Source: Prosthecochloris sp. (GTDB taxonomy: Bacteria > Bacteroidota > Chlorobiia > Chlorobiales > Chlorobiaceae). Taken from it: a stretch of DNA of 64,000 nucleotides. Positions 32,743-40,089 of this stretch are shown here, piece by piece. The DNA is taken from contig RAZP01000006.1 in NCBI GenBank assembly GCA_004028745.1, positions 124,001-188,000 on the forward strand. The letters are read 5' to 3'. The translations under genes and the position numbers were made by a program. Position 1 is the stretch's first letter; each line of letters opens with the position of its first letter. The notes below the pieces were generated by a model that saw only the letters and a program-made list of their open reading frames with translations, was not told the DNA's origin and made no database searches.

Positions 32743-32813
32743 GATAAACGTTATCCTTTACATCCCGTTGATGGTGAGAAGGTGAAAATGATGGCGGAGT
32801 TATGCTTCCTTGG

Positions 32814-33086
32814 TCAGGCTGGCAATATGGATGTTCCGTTTTTTTTGCGTGGGATCTTTTGATAGATCGTTTCAGGGGCGATATCGGCACCATTCGGCCA
32901 AGTTATGGTTCCCCCTTCGATGGTCGCTTGCCGAAAAAATGCCAAATCTTTCAAAGGTTCGAATATCGGTCCCTTGTCAAGATATTCTGTGAAATCAATA
33001 TTTCCATGTGAACCGTCGTCAAACAAGATATGATAGACATACCCTTCTTTATAGGTGATTTGTGCGATATCGTTCATGTTCCACAT
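32814..33086 (-). CDS. DUF2442 protein
   Basis: This 90-residue protein reads MWNMNDIAQITYKEGYVYHILFDDGSHGNIDFTEYLDKGPIFEPLKDLAFFRQATIEGGTITWPNGADIAPETIY in outline, a good DUF2442 match (ITxxxYxLxVxFxDG...GPIFEPLxDxxxFxxxxxxxxTxxWPNGADIAPExLY). Such proteins are usually encoded beside DUF4160 proteins, as here, and the pair looks like a toxin-antitoxin-type module. It starts 10 bases after the DUF4160 stop. A second possible start is ATG 33077. Confidence 0.8.
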   Translation of the reverse strand: MWNMNDIAQITYKEGYVYHILFDDGSHGNIDFTEYLDKGPIFEPLKDLAFFRQATIEGGTITWPNGADIAPETIYQKIPRKKNGTSILPA

Positions 33087-33096
33087 AACCTAACCC

Positions 33097-33357
33097 TCAG
33101 TTCAGCGGTTCAATCTTTTTGATTTCTTTACCGGCACTGGCTAACTGCCAATCCTCTTGAAGTTCAGCGAGGTGGAGGTCTATCCACTCTCTTACTAATT
33201 TAACTGCTGTTTTTGAAACCAGATCACCCCTCATAATGTTCCCCTGAAAGTCAAATACTGCTTTTCTTCCTTGGAATTCGGCATGAAGATGCGGGGGATT
33301 ATGGTCCTCGTAAAACATCCTTATAACAATCCCAAAAAATCTAGAAATTTCAGGCAT
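33097..33357 (-). CDS. DUF4160 protein
   Basis: The frame extends to 33375, but ATG 33357 (MPEISRFFGIVIRMFYEDH) matches the family start, giving 86 residues. The hallmark NPPHLHAEFQGRKAVFDFQGNI segment (HxHxxY/F) is present. The family's role is not known; with DUF2442 it is often annotated as a toxin-antitoxin-like pair. It is transcribed with the DUF2442 gene on the minus strand. Confidence 0.8.
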   Translation of the reverse strand: MPEISRFFGIVIRMFYEDHNPPHLHAEFQGRKAVFDFQGNIMRGDLVSKTAVKLVREWIDLHLAELQEDWQLASAGKEIKKIEPLN

Positions 33358-33592
33358 TTTTGGTGTTATTAGCATTTATCTCTTTTGTAAGATAAAGAAT
33401 AGAAAATCGAATTTTCAACACAGTTTCCTTTTTTATCCTAAGCCTAATAGACTATTTTTTAAGGAGATATGCTCATCTTTTCTCAACAATTTTTCCCTAT
33501 GGGAAGCTATGATTCAGTCTGGCTTACTACAAAAAATAAGCCAGAGTATTATTTTTGTAGTGTGGGCGTTTAATTTAGAAACATTAAGAAGA

Positions 33593-33883
33593 GTGAACAA
33601 GAAAAATATTGGCAGCAGTTTTGACGATTTTCTCGATGAAGAAGCTATCCTCGATGAAACAACTGCAGTTGCTGTAAAGCGGGTGATTGCATGGCAAATC
33701 GATCAGGAAATGAAGGCGCAGAAACTGACAAAATCAGCTATGGCAAAGAAAATGCATACAAGCCGTTCTGCTCTGAACCGCCTGCTTGATGAAAACGACA
33801 CCAGCCTTACCCTCACCACGCTATCACGTGCAACATCTTTGCTTGGGAAAAATTCAGGATTGAGCTTGAGTCCTGAGTCGTAG
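33593..33883 (+). CDS. Orphan HTH (XRE/HigA-like) antitoxin-type protein
   Basis: An HTH domain is visible: AVKRVIAWQIDQEMKAQKLTKSAMAKKMHTSRSALNRLLDENDTSLTLTTLSRA, as in HigA-like antitoxins of type II systems. The frame is open from 33509, but GTG 33593 (read MNKKNIGSSFDDFLDEE) matches the usual start of this family (MKNxNxGSxFDDFLxEEG), giving 96 residues. In related loci a HigB-like toxin gene lies upstream; here the 200 bases upstream contain only AT-rich sequence without a toxin frame. A decayed resolvase gene follows. Confidence 0.75.
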   Translation: MNKKNIGSSFDDFLDEEAILDETTAVAVKRVIAWQIDQEMKAQKLTKSAMAKKMHTSRSALNRLLDENDTSLTLTTLSRATSLLGKNSGLSLSPES

Positions 33884-33904
33884 CAATCGGGTTATATGAA
33901 AGTA

Positions 33905-34133
33905 TGTCGAGACTTCAGAGCATCTGGTGAAATGGTATTCAATATCTTTGCTCGTTCGAACGCAAAATGGTCCAGGAATGTACGCGAGCGGGATTGAAGG
34001 TTGCACGGGTAAGAGGAAGGGATGGTGGCAGACCAAAATATCTTCGGGTGATCCAATGGTCAAAATGGCTAAAAAAATAAGCAAGAACCTCAGTATCTGT
34101 GTTGGGGAGATCTGCAGCACCTTGAAGATTTAA
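33905..34133 (+). pseudogene. Degenerate serine recombinase (resolvase/invertase) fragment
   Basis: Pieces of a Tn3-type resolvase C-terminal half survive in different frames: SGEMVFNIFA (from ~33923), then after a ~10-base deletion FERKMVQECTRAGLKVARVRGRDGGRPK (33955-34040), and after another shift KISKNLSICVGEICSTLKI-stop (to 34133). In intact resolvases these read (P)SGxLxFxIFxxxAEFERxLIxERTxAGLxAARARGRxGGRP followed by the HTH with VxEICxTLxxS. The catalytic N-terminal domain is missing. It marks past mobile-element activity at this site. Confidence 0.65.
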
Positions 34134-34278
34134 AGGGCGGCGTGTAGTACAGATATGTTGTGGTTTGAAAACACTTAATTGAATTATTCTGTAAGAAGGA
34201 ATCAAAAGGATTTAGAAAATCTATACTATTATCTTATTGTGTCGTAAAAAACAATTTCGGAATTTTGAGGGACATAGC

Positions 34279-34917
34279 ATGAATGTAAATGAATTGAGGG
34301 TTGATATTTTAAAAAAAGAAATTGACGTTATTAGTCAAAAGATAAATCATTTCGATGATCTTAGACTGAAAACTAGGCAAATGTGCATTGCTGTTTGGGT
34401 TGCTGTTGTAGGTTTTGGCCTTAAAGATAGTAATCTTCCGCATTCTGTCTTTTTGTTTTTTCTCGCATCATTGATTCCTTTGCCGTTTTGGTATATTGAA
34501 TCAACATATAGAAGACGCTATAAAGGGTGGTCAGAAAGATTTAAAGCTATTAGGAAATTCATCCGTGATGGGGAATTTGAGTTGCCAGGTGGCAAAATAG
34601 TAAAGTATATAGATTTTATTGATTCTAAAAACACGAATACCAACTTTCCTCTTTTTGATTATTGGGCTCAAGAAACTATTGATAAAAAAATCAGAAAAGA
34701 AAAAACAGCTTTGCTGAGAAGCCTTTTGAATCCTAAAATTTTTTGGATATACTTCTCAATGGTGATGATTGCAGGCGTTCTGAGTGTATTTAAATTGCAA
34801 GGAATACTTTTCATGATTTCTTTATTTGCATTGATCTTAATATGCTTAGTTGTTTTGACTTATTATATAAAAAATGAGAAAAAGAGAAAAGATGAGCCTA
34901 AATATTATTCACATTAA
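34279..34917 (+). CDS. Uncharacterised membrane protein with two hairpins
   Basis: I do not recognise a family. ATG 34279 (MNVNELRVDILKKEIDVI) is preferred to 34237, giving 212 residues. An N-terminal amphipathic helix is followed by two close membrane segments (MCIAVWVAVVGFGL and VFLFFLASLIPLPFWYI), a basic cytoplasmic-like stretch (STYRRRYKGWSERFKAIRKFI), and two more membrane segments at the C-terminus (FWIYFSMVMIAGVLSVF and LFMISLFALILICLVVL) with a lysine-rich tail. It is AT-rich like the next genes. The hairpin-plus-helix plan resembles SLATT-type effectors, but that is only a shape comparison. Confidence 0.7.
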   Translation: MNVNELRVDILKKEIDVISQKINHFDDLRLKTRQMCIAVWVAVVGFGLKDSNLPHSVFLFFLASLIPLPFWYIESTYRRRYKGWSERFKAIRKFIRDGEFELPGGKIVKYIDFIDSKNTNTNFPLFDYWAQETIDKKIRKEKTALLRSLLNPKIFWIYFSMVMIAGVLSVFKLQGILFMISLFALILICLVVLTYYIKNEKKRKDEPKYYSH

Positions 34918-35053
34918 AAATTACTTAGAGCGAAGTTTCTGAGGGGTTTCTGTAGATCCCGAAAAATCTTTTGTATGAAATGATTTATGTGAAATTACTG
35001 CGAAAAGTATCCTAATATTGATGGAAAATAAGAGCAGTAAGTAATATGTATAC

Positions 35054-35692
35054 ATGACTCTAAAGAGAGAACAGCAACGAGTGTACGAATGGCTTAAAGA
35101 TAAGCTTGGCTTGCCAGTATTTGCTGACGCATATAAGGGGGCAGTATTTTTATTATGTCAAAAACCTGCTGGATACGTTTCATTTGTTGCTCACGCAGGG
35201 CGAGACTTGATGAATCGTCTCGCTTCGACTGTCGAAGGAATTAAGTCTGAACAAGTTCAATACCATCAGCATATTGATAAACTTCAGGACTGTTGGCAGG
35301 AAGAATGGCGGTTAAGTGAGGATTTGTCTCCTGAAGTGGTCGAAAAGGGTCATTTTATTCCGATACAAGTATGTCAAAAAATCACAACATTGGTTGAAGA
35401 TCACAAATCGGGACGGATAAGAAGTTCCGAGGCAGATGGAATTTTTTTCAGTACGTTCCTTGACTATTCAGATAAGGATCGGATTCCCAGTAATTTTCTT
35501 TCTGAATGGAAAGCTGCAAAAGAATGGTTTAGAAGCCATGCTCATCTAAGAAAAGAATCCTTCAGAGATGAGATCGACGGTGAACTGTCAAAACACTTTA
35601 ACTGCTTAGATGGCTATCTCTATATAGCGGCAAGTAGTCATTATGAAAGATTAAAGGTGTTAGATGAAATCCTGGAAACCACCAACAAATGA
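35054..35692 (+). CDS. Uncharacterised 212-residue partner protein
   Basis: I do not recognise this family. It is a soluble, mostly helical protein with a clear N-terminal segment VYEWLKDKLGLPVFADAYKGAVFLLCQKPAGYVSFVAHAGRDLMNRLA and a middle DKLQDCWQEEWRL. AHAGRDLMN could be a small active or binding site (H and D/N), vaguely like HEPN-fold motifs, but this is not assignable. Its 3' end overlaps the next gene by 29 bases if that gene starts at 35664, or adjoins it by one base if it starts at 35694. The tight coupling implies the two proteins act together. Confidence 0.7.
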   Translation: MTLKREQQRVYEWLKDKLGLPVFADAYKGAVFLLCQKPAGYVSFVAHAGRDLMNRLASTVEGIKSEQVQYHQHIDKLQDCWQEEWRLSEDLSPEVVEKGHFIPIQVCQKITTLVEDHKSGRIRSSEADGIFFSTFLDYSDKDRIPSNFLSEWKAAKEWFRSHAHLRKESFRDEIDGELSKHFNCLDGYLYIAASSHYERLKVLDEILETTNK

Positions 35693-38570
35693 GATGATAG
35701 AAAAAATTCTTTCATCTGTTAAAAAAGAAACAGATCGGCAGTACTTTTTTTCAAGGCTCAACAACCCTATGTGGTTAGAGCCATTGTGCAAGCGAGGTTA
35801 TTTTAATAGTCCTCCAAGGCTGAAGCATCTTCCAGGTGGTTATGTACAATATCCGAATTGGCCAGAGCTGGCTTATCTGGTGAATATTGCGGCGGAAGCC
35901 ACAGAACAAATAGTGAGTATAATTCTTGGGTTGCCTAAGACAGATAACCCACTTGTTTATGACGGTATTCTTAAAATCGCATTAAAGTTAAAAGGTCAAG
36001 AGTCCGCGAAGCTTTGTCCTAAAATCATTGAATACACCGAAATTGAGCACCAATTTATTGCACACCGCTATCCAGAGATACTTCTACATTGGGCCAACCA
36101 AGATAACGTTGAAGAAGCACTTGCTGTTGTGGAAAAGCTTGTTCCATTCAGGGAAGACCCCAAGTCGCAAGCCAAACAGCAGCTTCGAAAAAAGAATCTC
36201 AACGACTTGGGAACATCTCTTGAACCTGCTCCGCGTTTTGAACACTGGGTATATAAGCAAATTCACGAAAAGGGTATCCGTCCTCTAGCTGAAAAAGAGC
36301 CCTATCAGGTTGCCCTTATCTTGATTGAAGCGGCGGCAGACATGATCCGGATGACAATGCACCAGGAGGATATTGATAAAGGTCGTGATGAAGATTATTC
36401 CGAAATCTGGTGCCGACAACTGGAAAAGCCAGAGCAAGACGATCAGGCGGCAAAAGATATTTTGGTGCATACGCTGACATATGCCTGTAAACAGGTTTTT
36501 GAAAAATCACCGGAATCAATTGAAGTGCTTGATCAGGTACTGAGAAGCCAACGGTGGAAAATATTCAAGCGCCTCCACCATTATCTTTATGCCTTGCACC
36601 CGAACGATCAAACTCTGCCATGGATACGCGAGTTCATTCTGGGTCACGAGGATTATTCCAAGTGGGAATACCACTACGAATTCCAATTGATGATTCGCAG
36701 GGCCAGTGAACATTTTGGCTCTCAATTACTTCGTGAAGCTGAGAAAACCACAATTTTTGACGCCATCCTCAGCGGTCCATCGAAAGATGACTTTCGCGAA
36801 TGGATGGGCGACCGTTATAGCGAAAATGCCTTTCAACAAAGACAACGCTATTTCCATCGCAAGCAGCTACGTCCATTTGCGGCTTTGTTACGGGGAAAGT
36901 ATCGGTGCTACTTCGAGAGGCTGGAGAGTGAAGAGGGAGAAGAAGTAATTTCTGATGAAAGCTATTCGCCTTACAAAGGAGTAAGAAGTGGTGTCGTCAC
37001 TGATCGGAGTCCGAAGTCTATCCAAGAATTGGAAAGCCTCTCTGACGATGAAATTTTGGCCTATTTGAATGATTGGGAAGAGGAGCAACGCGACAAAGGC
37101 AACTGGCTGGTTGAAATCAACATCTTTGCGCTTGCCGGCGTTTTCCAGACCTTTTTTAAGGACAAGATTGTTTCAGATAAAGCACGGTTAACCTTCTGGA
37201 TGGCTAACCGTGACAAAATTGCGCGGCCAATCTATGTTGTCGTAATGACCAAAGCCATGCAAGAACTTGTCAAGGATAAGAATTTCGAAAAGTTAAGCCA
37301 GTGGATCGAGTTCTGTGAGTGGATATTGTCGCATCCAGACCAGGCTCGAGATGATAGACGACCGCAGCCGCGAGACGAATCGCGAGAATATCCGGACTGG
37401 GGAAGTTCACGGTGCGCTGTGGTCGATTTTATCGATATATGTCTGAATAAAGATGTGGATGCACCTATTTCCGCAAGGGAGGGTTTTGCCAATCTGCTTC
37501 AAAATGTTTGCACCCAGTTTGATTGGCAGCTTGACCGCGAAAACGTCACTATTCTTAACCATGACAGTCAAATCGGTGTGGCTATCAACAATACCCGCAG
37601 CCGGGCACTCGAATCGCTCGTCAGATTTGGTTTCTGGGTTCGCCGATATCTACCCGAAGATCAACTACCAGAAGTGACTGACATTCTTGCAAGGCGTCTG
37701 GCTAAAGGTTCTGACATGCCGTTAACCTTACCTGAGTATGCGCTTTTGGCGACAAACTTCGGGGACCTCTGCACCCTCAATCAGGATTGGGCTACTGAAC
37801 AAAAAAAACTCCTGTTCCCACTGGACAAAATACATGTTTGGCGCGATGCTTTCGGGAACTTTATTAGGTTCAACCAGCCGTTCAAGTTGGCTTTCGACAT
37901 TTTGCGAGAGGATTTTGAATTTGCACTTGAGAACCTAACTATTTTGGAGTCAACAAAAGGCTCTGGCAAGCAACTTATTGACATACTCGGTCAACACCTT
38001 TTTAGTTACTACATTTGGGAGGTTTTCTCTCTGAAAGGTGATGAAAGTCTTTTGGCACGGTTTTACAAAAAGACCGATGAAGATCGCGAACATTGGGCAA
38101 ATCTATTCGATCATGTAGGTAGATCCTTTAGAAATAGTGGAAAAAGTCTGAAAAAAGAGTTGATTGATCGCGCGATCGCATTTTTCGATTGGCGTTTTGA
38201 TGCTGCTGAACCGTTGGAACTTCAGAAATTTACTTTTTGGCTGGATGCAGAGTGCTTAGAACCAGAATGGCGCTTGCGCTATTACTCGAAGATTCTTGAT
38301 CTTGGGCGGGATAAAAATGTAGGGTTTTCCATAGAGCTTAGGAGTCTGAACAAGCTACTGCCTGACAACGTGTCATCCGTCGTTGAATGTTTTGCGAAAA
38401 TTACGGACGCTTTGGATCAAAGTAACCATTATTACGTTTCAGCAGATGAGGCCAACCCCATTCTGAAAGCAGGTTTGAGGGCTAAGGATATAGAAGTTCG
38501 TAAAAACGCAGAGCGTGCGCGAGAAAATCTTTTGCGATTTGGTCGCTTTGATTTTCTGGATACAGAATAA
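35664..38570 (+). CDS. Large 968-residue helical-repeat protein of unknown function
   Basis: The N-terminal block (TDRQYFFSRLNNPMWLEPLCKRGYFNSPP, then YPNWPELAYLVNIA) and the rest (e.g. QRWKIFKRLHHYLYALHP) look like irregular HEAT/ARM-like helical pairs, as in the sensor arms of STAND-type proteins. I see no Walker motifs, nuclease motif or membrane segment. It has no signal peptide. Alternative start ATG 35694. It is coupled to the 212-residue partner upstream and lies in an accessory region beside membrane proteins and mobile-element remnants. A defence or scaffold function is possible but is inference only. Confidence 0.75.
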   Translation: MKSWKPPTNEMIEKILSSVKKETDRQYFFSRLNNPMWLEPLCKRGYFNSPPRLKHLPGGYVQYPNWPELAYLVNIAAEATEQIVSIILGLPKTDNPLVYDGILKIALKLKGQESAKLCPKIIEYTEIEHQFIAHRYPEILLHWANQDNVEEALAVVEKLVPFREDPKSQAKQQLRKKNLNDLGTSLEPAPRFEHWVYKQIHEKGIRPLAEKEPYQVALILIEAAADMIRMTMHQEDIDKGRDEDYSEIWCRQLEKPEQDDQAAKDILVHTLTYACKQVFEKSPESIEVLDQVLRSQRWKIFKRLHHYLYALHPNDQTLPWIREFILGHEDYSKWEYHYEFQLMIRRASEHFGSQLLREAEKTTIFDAILSGPSKDDFREWMGDRYSENAFQQRQRYFHRKQLRPFAALLRGKYRCYFERLESEEGEEVISDESYSPYKGVRSGVVTDRSPKSIQELESLSDDEILAYLNDWEEEQRDKGNWLVEINIFALAGVFQTFFKDKIVSDKARLTFWMANRDKIARPIYVVVMTKAMQELVKDKNFEKLSQWIEFCEWILSHPDQARDDRRPQPRDESREYPDWGSSRCAVVDFIDICLNKDVDAPISAREGFANLLQNVCTQFDWQLDRENVTILNHDSQIGVAINNTRSRALESLVRFGFWVRRYLPEDQLPEVTDILARRLAKGSDMPLTLPEYALLATNFGDLCTLNQDWATEQKKLLFPLDKIHVWRDAFGNFIRFNQPFKLAFDILREDFEFALENLTILESTKGSGKQLIDILGQHLFSYYIWEVFSLKGDESLLARFYKKTDEDREHWANLFDHVGRSFRNSGKSLKKELIDRAIAFFDWRFDAAEPLELQKFTFWLDAECLEPEWRLRYYSKILDLGRDKNVGFSIELRSLNKLLPDNVSSVVECFAKITDALDQSNHYYVSADEANPILKAGLRAKDIEVRKNAERARENLLRFGRFDFLDTE

Positions 38571-38651
38571 TTAAGTGAGGACTAAGAAAAGTGGTAGGCT
38601 TTGATTAACGGTTACGTTACATAACTTGGATTATACAGCTATGGGATAGGA

Positions 38652-38780
38652 ATGAAGTTTGCTTTTGCACTTTTTTATCGCGTCTTTTTTGGAGTTAAAA
38701 ATGTTTTATCGATCAAAGGAAGGCTGACTTGGGGAGTGTGGGGACATCCAATAAGCGAAAAAGTTTGGGACTCGATTTAA
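38652..38780 (+). CDS. Possible 42-residue small protein
   Basis: A short frame starts at ATG 38652 (MKFAFALFYRVFFGVKNVLS) behind a GATAGGA ribosome-site-like stretch and ends at 38780. It is partly hydrophobic and then polar. There is no homologue I know, and coding is unproven; it lies in the otherwise empty 295 bases between the helical protein and the next membrane protein. Confidence 0.25.
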   Translation: MKFAFALFYRVFFGVKNVLSIKGRLTWGVWGHPISEKVWDSI

Positions 38781-38865
38781 CGCTGCTGAAAATTTTGCGA
38801 ATGAGGTAAGGCATTAATAGCTTTTTCTTGAAAGTGTTTTTGATTAACTCAGTCAAGAGAACAAA

Positions 38866-39318
38866 ATGGCAGAACCGGTAAAATCTGAACCATCAGTATA
38901 CGAGCTTTACAAGCTTTATCAGGAGACAACCGAAAAGGTCAGTGATCGCCGTTCGAAAGCCAATACCTGGATGCTGTCGGTCAACAGTGCGCTGGTAGCT
39001 CTTTATACGCTGCTTGAAAAAGGGGGAGGAGTTATCGGTGCTTTATGGCAAAATCTCTGGTTCATAGCTCTTCCTTTAGCGGGGCTGATCATATGTTTCG
39101 CCTGGTATGCGTTGCTTGTTTCCTACCGCAAGCTCAACCATGCCAAATTTACTGTGCTTATGGAACTGGAAAAGAATCTACCTTATCCAGTGTATACCCG
39201 TGAAGAGCAGTTCCTGCAGGAAAACAGGCGCTGGAATCTCAGTAATATCGAAAGCTGGATTCCCTGGGCTTTCGGTCTGCTATATCTTTTTCTTGCGGTA
39301 GCAGCAGTTGTTCTATAA
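38866..39318 (+). CDS. RipA-like small membrane protein
   Basis: This 150-residue protein starts with a soluble helix (VYELYKLYQETTEKVSDRRSKANTWMLSVNSALVALYTLL), has a membrane pair around LWFIALPLAGLIICFAWYALLVSYRKLNHAKF and a last membrane segment at the C-terminus (IPWAFGLLYLFLAVAAVVL). YKLYxETxxxxSxRRxxANxxxLxxNxAL is the hallmark of proteins annotated as RipA-family octameric membrane proteins, named after a Francisella factor. The biochemical role is unknown. The assignment rests on motif memory. Confidence 0.65.
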   Translation: MAEPVKSEPSVYELYKLYQETTEKVSDRRSKANTWMLSVNSALVALYTLLEKGGGVIGALWQNLWFIALPLAGLIICFAWYALLVSYRKLNHAKFTVLMELEKNLPYPVYTREEQFLQENRRWNLSNIESWIPWAFGLLYLFLAVAAVVL

Positions 39319-39538
39319 AGAGCCTTTGACTTTTTTAGAGTGAAACGGCACTTTCTGCTGGTGCTGAAAATGTTGTATAACAGTATATTATGATAAGCTG
39401 AACCTTATTTTCCCCTGATTATCAACTGGGGCCTCCGGGGTGTACAGGACAATTTTTGCAACAGCGCCTGCAGGATCTCTTGGTGACCACAATCGGAAAC
39501 ATGCAGAAAGGTTATCTTAAACAACAAAAACAAAGGCT

Positions 39539-40000
39539 TTGATCAAGATACTTGAGATATTGCGCTTTGCAGGCTGTGGACTGGGCATCTTCCTTGCTTA
39601 TTCCTACGGTGAAACTCCCGAAGAGATCCTCCGCATCATGACTCCCTGGTTTGTAGGTTCTATTGCGGGGCTGTCGGCCATAGAGGGGCTTTTCTTTGCC
39701 AGAGAAGCTGCTGCTGAAAAAGGTTTTGAACAAGGCAGCAATTATCAGAGACAAAATTCTTTCTGGTTTTTTGCCGTAGCCATTGTCTCCCTAATCATCT
39801 ATTTTGCCGGTTGGAACGAGTATGCCAACATAACCATAGTTCTTATACTTTGCTTCTTTTTGATCATGTCGGCTGCCAATCATACCTATTCTATTTTTAT
39901 TGACAAAAACATCAAGTGGCAAAATGTGATCCGCCCATTCCTGACCTTACTGTTCACACTTGTTTTCTGGTATCCTGTAACAGCAATATTGTTCAGATAA
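39539..40000 (+). CDS. Small four-helix membrane protein
   Basis: This 153-residue protein starts at TTG 39539 (read MIKILEILRFAGCGLGIFLA); no ATG lies in frame nearby. Four hydrophobic segments are visible: FAGCGLGIFLAYSY, FVGSIAGLSAIEGLFF, SFWFFAVAIVSLIIYFAGW with ITIVLILCFFLIMSA, and a last FLTLLFTLVFWYPVTAIL. I recognise no family. Coding is likely from the length, the hydrophobic periodicity and the clean end before the next gene. Confidence 0.6.
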   Translation: MIKILEILRFAGCGLGIFLAYSYGETPEEILRIMTPWFVGSIAGLSAIEGLFFAREAAAEKGFEQGSNYQRQNSFWFFAVAIVSLIIYFAGWNEYANITIVLILCFFLIMSAANHTYSIFIDKNIKWQNVIRPFLTLLFTLVFWYPVTAILFR

Positions 40001-40089
40001 GAAATAAACCCGCTACTCAAGGCAGGTTTCCATCGTAAAGACCTTCGAGCAATGCATTGATTGCGAGGTGAATTTTTGAAAAGAAAATT

